Source: JACDEA01 sp963742585 (GTDB lineage: Bacteria; Actinomycetota; Acidimicrobiia; Acidimicrobiales; JACDEA01). From it: a stretch of DNA of 64,000 bases. The notes under the pieces were generated by a model. The model had not been told where the DNA came from and ran no database searches. It worked only from the letters and a program-made list of their open reading frames with translations. Below, one piece after another: positions 25,220 to 34,660 of the stretch. Both the position numbers and the translations under genes were made by a program. Positions within the stretch are counted from its first letter, which is position 1; each line of letters opens with the position of its first letter. Location: the NCBI GenBank assembly GCA_963742585.1, contig CAVUMI010000009.1, positions 496,001 to 560,000 of the forward strand, in the 5' to 3' direction.

Positions 25220-28087
25220 GTGACGGCCATCACGTTCTGCTTCACCGATATCGAAGGCTCAACCCAGCTGTTGCGTTCGGTGGGCGAGGAGGCGTACGAG
25301 GCGCTACTCGAGCGTCACCGCGAGCTCATTCGTACTGCCCTCATGAGGGCGGGCGGCGACGAGATCAAGACCGAGGGCGACGGCTTCTTCCTGGCGTTCG
25401 AGGATGCGGCGGCGGCATTGGCCTTCGCCACCACGGCTCAGCGGGCTATTACTGACGAGCCGTGGCCGACGCCGCTGCGGGTTCGCATGGGTATGCACCG
25501 CGGTGCGGCCGAGCGCCGGCCCGACGGCGACTTCGTTGCGCTCGCGGTACATCAGGCGGCTCGGGTCGCCGCCGCCGCCCACGGCGGACAGATCCTCGCG
25601 ACGGATGCGGTGACCGAGGGCACCTCGCTCGACGACGACATCCGACTAGAGCGTCTCGGCGCCTTTCGGCTCCGGGACTTCGATGGCGCCGTCGACCTGG
25701 CGCAACTGGCCGGGCCCGGATTGCCGAGCGGCTTTCCACCGCTACGGGCGACCCGTGCCGATCACGGACTGCGCCTGCCGCGTACGAGTCTCGTCGGTCG
25801 CGAGCGCGAACTCGAGGAGTTGGGCCGCCTTCTACTCACCCAGCCACTGATCACATTGGTCGGCATCGGCGGCGTCGGTAAGACGCGCCTGGCCCTCGAA
25901 GCGGCGGCGGCGGCGGCCGCAGTATTCACCGACGGTCTCCACGTGGCCGAGCTTTCGTCGGTACCCGGTCCTGATCTGGTGGGACCGACATTGGCGGCTG
26001 CGGTGGACGTTCGCCCCGCGCCTGGAGTCGAGCCGCTCGTTGCGCTCGCGGCGGTGATCGGTAGCGGTCGGCGGCTACTTGTTCTCGACAGCTGCGAACA
26101 CTGCCTCGACGGTGTCGCGCAGGCGGTTGAACAGCTCTACGACGACTGTCCGAACCTCGTCGTTTTGGCCACCAGCATCGAACCCATCCGGGTGCCCCAT
26201 GAACGGATGGTCGCCGTTGAGCCCTTGGGGGAGGACGCTGTCCGGCTCGTGGTGCAGCGAGCGATCGAGGCGGGAGCAAATCTCGGGCCCACCGCGCAAG
26301 AGTTGGCCGACATCGCGGAAATCACTCGACGGCTCGACGGCATACCGCTGGCCCTCGAATTGGCGGCCGGCCGCATCACCGAGCGGGGGCTGCCGGCCGT
26401 GGTCGCCTCGCTCGACGATCTCTTCGCGCTCCTCACCAACGGATATCGCACCGCGTTGCCGTGTCACCGCACGCTCGAAGCCATGGTGGGCTGGTCGGTC
26501 GAACAGCTGAAGCCCGATGCTCGAGACCTGCTGATGCAGCTCTCGATGCTCCTCGGTCGCTGGACGCCCCCCGCCGCCCTCGAGGTCTGTACGGACGATC
26601 GGTCGGCGAGCAGCTCGCTCCAGATGCTGATCGACCGCTCACTCGTGGCGGTGGACGATGGTCCACCGCAGCGCATCCGCTTGCTCGACACGGTGCGGGC
26701 GTTCGCGGCCCGCACAATCGACGAGGGCGTGGCGGCGCGGGTTGCCGCCCGCCGCCTCGACTGGTTCGTGCAGCGGTTGGCGGATTCGGTCGACGAGCCG
26801 GAGGGAGAGCTTCTCGACGACATCGACGCGCTGATCGCTGACGTGCGTGCCGCATTGAGCCGCCCCGATCGAGATACCCGGCAAGCGGCGATCCTCGCCG
26901 CGTCAGTCGCCCACTGGTACGACCAGCGCGGTCTGTGGGGCGAGGCCATCCCGCTGGTCGAAGCCGCCATTGACGCCTGCCCCGCGGGACGGGAGCGCTC
27001 CGCCGCCATGGCCGCGCTCGCCCAACTCCTAGCCTCGGCCGGCGATCCGCGGCGCGCTTTCGAGGTGGCGCAGACGGTGATCGCGAGTGGCGACGCGCCG
27101 CCCCGTGCCCTCGCCCTGGCATTGCTGGCCGGGACGTCAATCGCCGAGCCACCACCTACTGATCGCCCCGACCCATTCGTTCAGGCGCTCGAGATCTCTA
27201 AGCCGCTGAGTCCGCCTCATCTGGCCGCTCGCACGCGTATCGCCCTCCGCAAGCAGATCCTGGGCGATGCCCGCGGTGCGGTCGACGACCTGGACGCGGT
27301 GATCGCCGACGCCAGGGATACCGGCAGGTTCACCCTCGAGGCCCAGGCGCGGATCAACCGGGGCGGCGCGCTCATCCGCCTGGGCGAGCTCGATGAGGCC
27401 GAGCGGGAGCTGGAACTCGGTCGGGCACTCGCCATTGAGCACCATCAGCGGGGGTTGGCCGCCGGTGCGCTCACGAATCTGAGCATGGTCGCCTTGCACC
27501 GTGGTGACGCCGAGCGCGCGTTGGCGCTCGCCGAGGAGCGGCTGACGCTGGCTCGTGAGATGGCCGAGCCCCGTGGCAAGGCTGCGGCGCTTGGCGCAGT
27601 TACCACCGCAGCCATGGCGCTGGGCGACCTCGACCGGGCTCGCCAGAGTGTCGGAGAGTGTCGTGAGTTATTCGGTGCTTTGGGCTTGCCTGACGGTGTG
27701 GTGACGTCGGGGTTCAACCAGACGTTGTTGGCGGCGCGCACCGGCGCGGATGACGACGCGGTGCGGTTCGCCCTCGAGGTGGTCGCCGACGCGTCGGCGA
27801 CCACCAACGTCACCCTGCATTCGCTGGCGGTGTTGTCCGCCGGAGCGGTGGCCGCCCGGTCGGGATTGGTCGACGGCGCTGCGCTTCTCGCCGCCGCCGA
27901 GCTGGACGAACCGAACCAACTCCTCGATCCCAGCGACCGGGGCTGGTTGGCCGAGTGCGAGGCCGATCTGCTGGCGGCGGTTGGTGCTGAAGCAGTGGCC
28001 GCGGCGCGGTCCCGCGGTCGCGCGCTCAATCTGGACGCGGCGCTGGTTCTGGCCACGACGGCCCTCCAGGAGCTCCGCTTGACCTGA
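25220..28087 (+). CDS. Class III cyclase fused to STAND ATPase and TPR-like region
   Basis: 955 aa. Residues 1-175 form a class III cyclase (FCFTDIEGSTQ with the metal Asp, DEIKTEGDGFFLAF with Lys and second Asp). The usual transition-state Asn is replaced: VHQAARV instead of VNxAARI. The STAND ATPase follows from about residue 190: VGIGGVGKTRLAL (Walker A), LLVLDSCEHCLDG (Walker B), LATSIEPIRVP, LDGIPLALELAAGR. The C-terminal half is helical TPR-like repeats. Mycobacterial relatives (Rv0386, Rv1358, Rv2488c type) end in a LuxR HTH; here none is seen, so DNA binding is not predicted. It is read from the LexA-controlled unit. The stop lies just before the next LexA box. Confidence 0.88.
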   Translation: MTAITFCFTDIEGSTQLLRSVGEEAYEALLERHRELIRTALMRAGGDEIKTEGDGFFLAFEDAAAALAFATTAQRAITDEPWPTPLRVRMGMHRGAAERRPDGDFVALAVHQAARVAAAAHGGQILATDAVTEGTSLDDDIRLERLGAFRLRDFDGAVDLAQLAGPGLPSGFPPLRATRADHGLRLPRTSLVGRERELEELGRLLLTQPLITLVGIGGVGKTRLALEAAAAAAAVFTDGLHVAELSSVPGPDLVGPTLAAAVDVRPAPGVEPLVALAAVIGSGRRLLVLDSCEHCLDGVAQAVEQLYDDCPNLVVLATSIEPIRVPHERMVAVEPLGEDAVRLVVQRAIEAGANLGPTAQELADIAEITRRLDGIPLALELAAGRITERGLPAVVASLDDLFALLTNGYRTALPCHRTLEAMVGWSVEQLKPDARDLLMQLSMLLGRWTPPAALEVCTDDRSASSSLQMLIDRSLVAVDDGPPQRIRLLDTVRAFAARTIDEGVAARVAARRLDWFVQRLADSVDEPEGELLDDIDALIADVRAALSRPDRDTRQAAILAASVAHWYDQRGLWGEAIPLVEAAIDACPAGRERSAAMAALAQLLASAGDPRRAFEVAQTVIASGDAPPRALALALLAGTSIAEPPPTDRPDPFVQALEISKPLSPPHLAARTRIALRKQILGDARGAVDDLDAVIADARDTGRFTLEAQARINRGGALIRLGELDEAERELELGRALAIEHHQRGLAAGALTNLSMVALHRGDAERALALAEERLTLAREMAEPRGKAAALGAVTTAAMALGDLDRARQSVGECRELFGALGLPDGVVTSGFNQTLLAARTGADDDAVRFALEVVADASATTNVTLHSLAVLSAGAVAARSGLVDGAALLAAAELDEPNQLLDPSDRGWLAECEADLLAAVGAEAVAAARSRGRALNLDAALVLATTALQELRLT

Positions 28088-28107
28088 TCGAACAAACGTT
28101 CGATACT
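28079..28107 (+). promoter_or_regulatory. SOS promoter of imuB with LexA box between -35 and -10
   Basis: -35 TTGACC (28079-28084), 17-bp spacer, -10 GATACT (28102-28107), GTG start six bases on. The LexA box TCGAAC-AAAC-GTTCGA (28088-28103) fills the spacer and touches the -10, so LexA binding should exclude polymerase. The -35 overlaps the end of the upstream gene. Confidence 0.85.
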
Positions 28108-28113
28108 CAATGA

Positions 28114-29604
28114 GTGGCCGTTCGCACGCTCACGGTATGGATCCCGGACTGGCCGGTCTTCGCCGCGGGGTTCGACAGCACTGTCGATCCAGTCGCTGTC
28201 GTGTTCGCCAATCGGGTGGTGGCCTGCTCGGCCGCGGCCCGGGCCGACGGGGTGCGGCGAGGTCTGCGGCGGCGAGAAGGGCAGGGTCGGTCCCCGACGG
28301 TCACGGTGCTCGAGTACGACGCCGATCGCGACGCCCGCGCCTTCGAACCGGTGGTGGCTGCCATCGAGTCGCTCACGCCGCGGGTCGAGATCGTCCGTCC
28401 CGGGCTGTGCGCGTTCGCCACACTGGGCCCCTCCCGCTACTTCGGCGGCGACGAGGCGTTGGCGAAACGCATCGCTGCTCTTGTCGGAGGCGCGCACATC
28501 GGCATCGCCGACGGTCCGTTCACCTCCACCATCGCGGCGCGTATCGACGCCATCGTCCCGCCTGGCGAATCACGTCAATTTCTCGCGCCCTTCCCGGTCT
28601 CGGCGTTGGAGCGTCCCGACCTGGTCGACCTGTTGTGTCGCCTCGGTCTGCGCACACTCGGCGCGTTCGCCGCACTTCCCGCGGTCGACGTGCTCGCCCG
28701 TTTCGGGCCTGACGGCGCCCTGGCTCATCGTCTCGCCAGCGGGCTTGATGAGCGGCCGCTCGAGGCCCGTATCCCGCCGCCCGACCTCACCTTTGCCATG
28801 GAACTCGACCCGCCGGCCGAGCAGGTCGATCGGGCTGCCTTTGTCGCCCGCCACCTCGCTCATGAACTCCATGAGGAACTCGTCCGGCGCGGGCTGGCCT
28901 GTACGCGGATCGCCATCGAAGCCGAGACCGAACACGGTGAGTCACTGTCACGGTTGTGGCGTCACGACGGTGCCCTTACACCGGGGATGATCGCCGAGCG
29001 GGTGCGCTGGCAGGTCGATGGCTGGCTCAACCGTCAGTCGTGGGGTGACCGACCTACGAGCGGGATCGCGATCTTGCGACTCGTCCCCGACGAGGTCGGC
29101 CCCGACAGCGGTACCCAGCACGGTTTCTGGGGTGGTCGGGCGGTCAATGATCGGATTTCGCGCGCTTTGGCGCGCGTGCAAGGAATGCTCGGCCCAGAGG
29201 CGGTGGTCACTGCTGCGCCTGCCGGTGGCCGCAGCCCGGCCGAGCAGATCTGTCTGGTGCCATGGGGCGACGCTCTGGATAACGACGTCACTGCGCTCGC
29301 CCCGTGGCCCGGCCACATCCCGCCACCGGCGCCGGCGCTGGTGGGCAGCCGGCAGTGCTCGGTCGTTGACAAAGAGGGCGTCGCTGTCGGCGTGAACGGC
29401 CGAGGACTGGTTACTTCATCTCCGGCCAAGCTCAACAACGTCGAGATCACCGGTTGGGCCGGGCCGTGGCCGATCGACGAACGCTGGTGGGATCTGACCA
29501 CGCATCGCCGTCGCGCCCGCTTTCAACTCACCACCGCCGATGGCGCCGCCTATCTCGCCTCCATCGAAGGCGGTCAGTGGTTCATCGAAGCTACCTATGA
29601 CTGA
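28114..29604 (+). CDS. imuB: ImuB, Y-family polymerase-like mutasome adaptor
   Basis: 496 aa. Y-family fold without polymerase activity; bridges DnaE2 and the beta clamp during translesion synthesis (known for mycobacteria). The N-terminal VWIPDWPVFAAGF replaces the catalytic DxD region, and no SxDE motif follows, so it is non-catalytic. LCRLGLRTLGAFAALP is the HhH-like thumb region. QHGFWGG at residues 335-341 matches the position and pattern of the mycobacterial clamp-binding motif QLPLWG. It starts with GTG right after the SOS promoter; dnaE2 follows 10 bases after the stop. Confidence 0.92.
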   Translation: MAVRTLTVWIPDWPVFAAGFDSTVDPVAVVFANRVVACSAAARADGVRRGLRRREGQGRSPTVTVLEYDADRDARAFEPVVAAIESLTPRVEIVRPGLCAFATLGPSRYFGGDEALAKRIAALVGGAHIGIADGPFTSTIAARIDAIVPPGESRQFLAPFPVSALERPDLVDLLCRLGLRTLGAFAALPAVDVLARFGPDGALAHRLASGLDERPLEARIPPPDLTFAMELDPPAEQVDRAAFVARHLAHELHEELVRRGLACTRIAIEAETEHGESLSRLWRHDGALTPGMIAERVRWQVDGWLNRQSWGDRPTSGIAILRLVPDEVGPDSGTQHGFWGGRAVNDRISRALARVQGMLGPEAVVTAAPAGGRSPAEQICLVPWGDALDNDVTALAPWPGHIPPPAPALVGSRQCSVVDKEGVAVGVNGRGLVTSSPAKLNNVEITGWAGPWPIDERWWDLTTHRRRARFQLTTADGAAYLASIEGGQWFIEATYD

Positions 29605-29614
29605 TGGGCGGTAG

Positions 29615-32600
29615 ATGGGGTTCAACAACCCCGACATGTCGTGGCGCGAGCTCAACGCTCGCCTTGGTGATGGCGATGGCCGTCGCAAAGCCTCGGCCAT
29701 GGATAGAGACACGCCCAGGTCCTTCAAACGCCAGCCGTACGAGCCGCCGCAGCAACTCCAACGACGCACTGGCGCCGTTCCGTACGCCGAGTTGCACTGC
29801 CACTCGAACTTCAGCTTCCTCGACGGCGCGTCGCACCCCGAGGAGTTGGCCGAGGAGGCCGCCCGCCTCGGTCTCGAAGCTCTTGCCATCACCGATCATG
29901 ACGGCTTCTACGGCGTGGTCCGCTTCGCCGAAGCAGCAAGGGCGGTAGAGCTCCCCACGGTCTTCGGCGCCGAGCTCAGTCTCGCCCTCACCAAACCACA
30001 GAACGGCATGGCCGACCCCGAAGGCACCCACCTCGTCGTCCTGGCTCGCGGTCCGCAGGGCTACGCGCAGCTGGCGCGGGCGCTCAGCCAGGCGCAGATG
30101 CGCAGCAAGGAAAAGGGCAAGCCCATCTACGAGCGGGCCGAGCTTTGCGCCTTGCACGAGAACCACTGGCTCGTGCTCACCGGGTGTCGCAAGGGAACGG
30201 TTCCTCTCGCGCTCGAGCGGGATGGCCCAGCGGCCGGAGCCCGCGCCCTAGCTGATCTCGTCGCATGCTTCGGCCGCGACAACGTGGCGGTCGAACTGTG
30301 GGACCACGGCGCGCCGCTGGACTCGGCGCGCAACGATGCGCTGGTCGACCTCGCCATAAAGGCCAACGTCGACGTGATCGCCACCAACAACGTTCACTAC
30401 GCCACGCCGCGGCACCGCCGGCTGGCCACCGCTCTTGCCGCGGTGCGGGCTCGTCGCAGTCTCGACGAGATCGACCCGTGGCTTCCCGCCGCAGCCACCG
30501 CCCACCTCCGCAGCGGCGCCGAGCAGGCTCGTCGCTTCGCCCGCTATCCCGGCGTCGTCGAGCGAGCCGCCGAACTTGGTCGCGAGCTGGCCTTCGACCT
30601 CAAGCTGGTCGCGCCCAACCTTCCGCCCTGGCCGGTCCCCGACGGTCACACCGAGATGAGCTGGTTGCGCCACCTCACCTACGAAGGCGCGGCCCGGCGT
30701 TACGGCCCGCGCGCAAGCGAACGAGTCGCTGGCGCGTACAAGCAGATCGACTACGAGCTCGACATGATCGAGGCGCTCGGCTTTGCCGGCTACTTCCTCA
30801 TCGTCTGGGACATCTGCGAGTTCTGCCGGCGATCCGACATCTACTGCCAGGGACGCGGCTCGGCCGCCAACAGCGCGGTGTGTTACGCCCTCGGCGTCAC
30901 CAATGCCGATGCCGTCTCCCTCGGCCTACTTTTCGAGCGTTTCCTTTCCGCCGAACGGGACGGACCTCCCGATATCGACGTCGACATCGAGAGCGATCGT
31001 CGCGAGGAGGCGATCCAGTACGTCTACGCGCGCTACGGGCGTGAAAACGCCGCACAGGTGGCCAACGTCATTACCTACCGACCCAAATCGGCGATCCGCG
31101 ACATGGGCAAAGCGCTCGGTGCTGCCACCGGTCAACTCGATGCGTGGTCCAAGCAGGTCGACGCGTGGGGCCCGCTGTCGGCAACGACCTCCCAGCCCGA
31201 CCACGACATACCCGCAGGGGTACTCGCGCTGGCCGGCGAGCTGCAGCACTATCCCCGCCATCTCGGCATCCACTCCGGCGGCATGGTGATCTGCGACCGG
31301 CCGGTGGTCGAAGTGTGCCCCGTGGAGTGGGGTCGCATGGAGGGGCGCACAGTTCTGCAATGGGACAAGGACGACTGCGCGGCGGTCGGTCTCGTGAAGT
31401 TCGACCTACTCGGTCTGGGCATGCTGTCGGCCGTTCACTACGCGGTCGACCTGGTGCGCGAGCACCATGGCGTCGACGTCGATCTCGCCGCGCTGCCACA
31501 AGAGGATGCGGTCTACGACATGTTGTGTGTGGCCGACTCAGTGGGCGTGTTCCAAGTCGAGAGCCGCGCTCAGATGGCCACCCTCCCGCGTTTGAAACCG
31601 CGCCATTTCTATGACTTGGTCGTCGAGGTTGCGCTCATCCGGCCCGGCCCCATCCAAGGCGGGTCGGTGCACCCGTACATCCGTCGCCGCAACGGTCAGG
31701 AGCCGGTGACATTCCTGCACCCCTTGCTCGAGAATGCACTGGCCAAGACCCTGGGCGTACCGATCTTCCAGGAGCAGATGATGCAGATGGCCATCGATGT
31801 GGCCGGTTTCACGCCGTCTGAGTCCGACCAGCTCCGGCAGGCCATGGGTTCGAAACGCTCTGGCGAGCGCATGGCGCAGCTTCGCCAGCGGTTTTTCGAT
31901 GGCATGGCGGTCAACGGGATCACCGGTGAGGTGGCCGAGGAGATCTACGAGAAGGTTGCCGCTTTCGCCAACTTCGGATTCCCCGAGAGCCACTCGGTGT
32001 CCTTCGCCTACATCGTGTACTCCTCGGCGTGGCTCAAGTATCACTACCCGGCGGCGTTCTGCGCAGCTCTCCTCAACGCGCAGCCAATGGGGTTCTGGTC
32101 ACCTATGACACTTACAGCCGACGCGCGCCGACACGGCGTCGTCGTGCGCGGGCCCGACGTGAACGCATCGGAGGCGACGGCGATCCTCGAATCCGATGGC
32201 GCGCTACGAGTTGGGATCAACTACGTCAGGACCATCGGCAACGAACTGGCCGAGAAGATCGCCGCTGGTCGCCCCTATCAATCGATGGAGCACGTGGTCA
32301 GGACCGCCGACCTCACCGCGCCCCAAGTCGAGGCCCTGGCCACCGCTGGCGCGTTCGGCTGTTTCGAGAAGGAGCGCCGCAAGGCATTGTGGTCGGCCGG
32401 CGCGGTCGCTCAGTCGAAGTCGGGACAGCTGCCCGGTGTGGTGACGGGGGAGCAGGCGCCGCGGTTGCCGGCCATGGACGACGTGGAGGAAGTCGCCGCC
32501 GATCTTTGGGCTACCGGCCTGTCGCCCGAGCGCCATCCGGTCGAGTTCGTCCGCGACTACCTCGACGTGCGGGGAGCGATTGCCGCTACCGCCCTGCCTG

Positions 32601-32887
32601 CCCGTCCAGATGGCGAGCGGGTAACTGTGGCTGGTCTGGTCACGCATCGCCAACGTCCGGCTACCGCATCGGGGACCACCTTCCTCAACCTCGAAGACGA
32701 GACCGGCCTGGTCAACGTGATCTGCTCGAAGGGCGTGTGGTCCCGCTACCGGCGTGTGGCCAGATCGGCGTCGGCCATGATCATCCGGGGCAAGCTCGAA
32801 AAGGCCGAAGGCACGCTCAATGTCATCGCCGAGCGCATTGAAGCGCTGTCGTTGGCGATGGCCACGAAATCTCGGGACTTTCGCTAG
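29615..32887 (+). CDS. dnaE2: Error-prone DNA polymerase III alpha subunit DnaE2
   Basis: 1090 aa, normal for DnaE2. The PHP domain starts with YAELHCHSNFSFLDGASHP near residue 58 and ITDHDGFYG near 92. The polymerase core has GRGSAANSAVCYALGVT near 413 and the catalytic Asp motif DGPPDIDVDIES near 449. The C-terminus has an OB fold (VTVAGLVTHRQRPATA). It performs lesion bypass with ImuA' and ImuB and causes SOS mutagenesis. It shares the LexA-controlled imuB transcript. A non-SOS dnaE1 is expected elsewhere in the genome. Confidence 0.96.
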   Translation: MGFNNPDMSWRELNARLGDGDGRRKASAMDRDTPRSFKRQPYEPPQQLQRRTGAVPYAELHCHSNFSFLDGASHPEELAEEAARLGLEALAITDHDGFYGVVRFAEAARAVELPTVFGAELSLALTKPQNGMADPEGTHLVVLARGPQGYAQLARALSQAQMRSKEKGKPIYERAELCALHENHWLVLTGCRKGTVPLALERDGPAAGARALADLVACFGRDNVAVELWDHGAPLDSARNDALVDLAIKANVDVIATNNVHYATPRHRRLATALAAVRARRSLDEIDPWLPAAATAHLRSGAEQARRFARYPGVVERAAELGRELAFDLKLVAPNLPPWPVPDGHTEMSWLRHLTYEGAARRYGPRASERVAGAYKQIDYELDMIEALGFAGYFLIVWDICEFCRRSDIYCQGRGSAANSAVCYALGVTNADAVSLGLLFERFLSAERDGPPDIDVDIESDRREEAIQYVYARYGRENAAQVANVITYRPKSAIRDMGKALGAATGQLDAWSKQVDAWGPLSATTSQPDHDIPAGVLALAGELQHYPRHLGIHSGGMVICDRPVVEVCPVEWGRMEGRTVLQWDKDDCAAVGLVKFDLLGLGMLSAVHYAVDLVREHHGVDVDLAALPQEDAVYDMLCVADSVGVFQVESRAQMATLPRLKPRHFYDLVVEVALIRPGPIQGGSVHPYIRRRNGQEPVTFLHPLLENALAKTLGVPIFQEQMMQMAIDVAGFTPSESDQLRQAMGSKRSGERMAQLRQRFFDGMAVNGITGEVAEEIYEKVAAFANFGFPESHSVSFAYIVYSSAWLKYHYPAAFCAALLNAQPMGFWSPMTLTADARRHGVVVRGPDVNASEATAILESDGALRVGINYVRTIGNELAEKIAAGRPYQSMEHVVRTADLTAPQVEALATAGAFGCFEKERRKALWSAGAVAQSKSGQLPGVVTGEQAPRLPAMDDVEEVAADLWATGLSPERHPVEFVRDYLDVRGAIAATALPARPDGERVTVAGLVTHRQRPATASGTTFLNLEDETGLVNVICSKGVWSRYRRVARSASAMIIRGKLEKAEGTLNVIAERIEALSLAMATKSRDFR

Positions 32888-32891
32888 CCCG

Positions 32892-32897
32892 TAGTCT
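32892..32897 (+). promoter_or_regulatory. -10 box for the LLM oxidoreductase gene
   Basis: TAGTCT six bases before the ATG at 32904; gives this gene a promoter separate from the imuB-dnaE2 transcript. Confidence 0.4.
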
Positions 32898-32903
32898 GCG
32901 AAC

Positions 32904-33662
32904 ATGGCGATGAAGATCGGGGTGCAGCTGCACCCGCAAGCGACGACCATCGACGAACTGCGCTCGGCATGGCAAGCCGCCGACGCGCTGGGCGTCGACA
33001 GCATCTGGACATGGGACCACTTCTATCCGTTGTACGGCGATCCCGACGCAGCCCACTTCGAGGGCTGGACGCTGCTCGCCGCGATGGCCGCCGACACTAA
33101 GAACGCCCGGTTCGGCGCGCTGGTCACTTGTAACAGCTATCGCAATCCCGACCTCCTCGCGGACATGGCCCGCACGGTCGACCAGATCAGCGGCGGCCGG
33201 TTCGTTCTCGGGATCGGCTCGGGCTGGTTCGAGCGCGACTTCACCGAGTACGGCTACGACTTCGGCACCGCGCCGGCGCGGTTGCGTGCCCTTGGTGAGG
33301 CGCTTCCACGCATCAAGGCCCGGCTCGGCAAACTCAACCCGCCGCCCGTACAGCAGCCGCTCCCGATCATGATCGGCGGCGGTGGTGAGAAAGTCACCCT
33401 CAGGCTCGTGGCCGAACACGCTCATCTCTGGAACACCTTTGGTCCGCCCGAGAACTTCGCGGAGAAGAGCAAGATCCTCGACGACTGGTGCGCCAAGATC
33501 GGCCGTAATCCAGCCGAGATCGAACGGACGGTCGGCGTCTCTCCCAAGGAAATCGACAATCTCGGCGCCTATGAAGACGCCGGCGCGCAGCACGCGATCG
33601 TGATGCTCGGCAACCCGTATCCGATGGACGCGGTCAAGAAAGCGCTCGACCTGCGCGGCTAG
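32904..33662 (+). CDS. LLM-class F420-dependent oxidoreductase
   Basis: 252 aa (beta/alpha)8 luciferase-like protein, expected to use F420 or FMN. MKIGVQLHPQATTIDELRSA, SIWTWDHFYPLYGDP, ISGGRFVLGIGSGWFERDF and PLPIMIGGGGEKVTLRL are family landmarks. Somewhat short of the 280-340 aa typical, but both ends are intact. Substrate is unknown. Its stop shares CTAG (33659-33662) with the convergent SRPBCC gene. Confidence 0.88.
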   Translation: MAMKIGVQLHPQATTIDELRSAWQAADALGVDSIWTWDHFYPLYGDPDAAHFEGWTLLAAMAADTKNARFGALVTCNSYRNPDLLADMARTVDQISGGRFVLGIGSGWFERDFTEYGYDFGTAPARLRALGEALPRIKARLGKLNPPPVQQPLPIMIGGGGEKVTLRLVAEHAHLWNTFGPPENFAEKSKILDDWCAKIGRNPAEIERTVGVSPKEIDNLGAYEDAGAQHAIVMLGNPYPMDAVKKALDLRG

Positions 33663-34030
33663 TCCTCACACCAGGCCTTGAGGCGACGCATGGCGGCGTC
33701 GTTGACCGCGAGCGTTGGGTGGCCGGACCACGTCGCTCGCAATCGCGTCGTTTGCGAACCACGCGGCTGTAGCGCGTACTCCTCGTTCACCTGCCACGGC
33801 CCGAGCGTGAGCCGGGAGGTGAGCCTGCGGTTGGGCTCGACGGCGACGATGTAGTCGTGCAGGAGCGTCCGGCCGTCCCGCCAGATCGCGTGCTGTCCAG
33901 CTGTCGGGTAGCCCTCGGGGAGCATCACCGGGTCGACGGCCGCCCATCGGATGACCTCGGCGGGGTCAGTAAGCGCCTGCCACACCTGCTCGACCGGCGC
34001 GGCGATCGTCATGTCGATCCTGGTGATCAT
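33659..34030 (-). CDS. SRPBCC (START-like) domain protein
   Basis: 123 aa helix-grip protein: MITRIDMTIAAPVEQVWQAL, then a loop with TAGQHAIWRDGRTLLHDYIV, VNEEYAL and a C-terminal helix LKAWCED. Members bind hydrophobic ligands or act as Aha1-like chaperone partners. The ORF extends far upstream, but the ATG at 34030 overlaps the stop of the upstream membrane protease gene (ATGA), giving a coupled start. Ligand unknown. Confidence 0.8.
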   Translation of the reverse strand: MITRIDMTIAAPVEQVWQALTDPAEVIRWAAVDPVMLPEGYPTAGQHAIWRDGRTLLHDYIVAVEPNRRLTSRLTLGPWQVNEEYALQPRGSQTTRLRATWSGHPTLAVNDAAMRRLKAWCED

Positions 34031-34635
34031 GTTGCGCCCGTGGCCAGCGCGGTGACGACGAGGATCACGACCTCCAAGTTGTAGGCGAGGTGAGCACGGG
34101 TGCTCTCCAGGAGTCCGCCGCTGAGGTAGCGCCACGTGAAGTAGAGCCCGCCGATTGAGAGCGCGATGGCGACGCCGATCGGGATGCCGATGAGCGCGTG
34201 TACGAGCCCGAACTCCACCGCCCGGCGGATGCGCCGACCGGTCGACCAGTGCTGGGCACCCGAGCGGAACATGCGCTCTTCCGACTCTGCAAACAACGGC
34301 AGCGCCGGCGTCAGCAGAGCGAGGAACGCGGCGGGAATGATCCAGTCGAGGGGCGTGCCTGCGGTGCGTTCGGTGGAGCCGACGACCGGGTTGCCCTGAC
34401 CACCGATCGCGGTCCACCAGCCCCAGTCGAGGCCAGGCACCTGGAGAAGGAGCGTCGCGACGGTTATCACGAGAAGCAGGGCAGGCGGCGCCAGCAAGAA
34501 GTGTCGCGGCCGCAGCCCGGTGACGATGTCCAACCAGTGCTCCCGCACGTCGCGTCGTCCCAGGAGCCGAACCCCAGTCAGCAGCCGGCTCGCGATGAAC
34601 ACGAGGACAAGAACCGTCAGGAGGTCGGTCAACAT
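34027..34635 (-). CDS. CPBP/Rce1-like intramembrane protease
   Basis: 202 aa with about five membrane segments. The ABI/CPBP catalytic motifs are present in order: EERMFR (EExxxR) after the second-third membrane region, FGLVHAL (FxxxH), and HLAYNL (HxxxN) in the last helix. Predicted metal-dependent or glutamic intramembrane endopeptidase; substrate unknown. It is coupled by an ATGA overlap with the SRPBCC gene downstream and is divergent from the acylphosphatase gene. Confidence 0.78.
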   Translation of the reverse strand: MLTDLLTVLVLVFIASRLLTGVRLLGRRDVREHWLDIVTGLRPRHFLLAPPALLLVITVATLLLQVPGLDWGWWTAIGGQGNPVVGSTERTAGTPLDWIIPAAFLALLTPALPLFAESEERMFRSGAQHWSTGRRIRRAVEFGLVHALIGIPIGVAIALSIGGLYFTWRYLSGGLLESTRAHLAYNLEVVILVVTALATGAT

Positions 34636-34660
34636 GGGCCGTCGCTAGGCTCGCACACCG

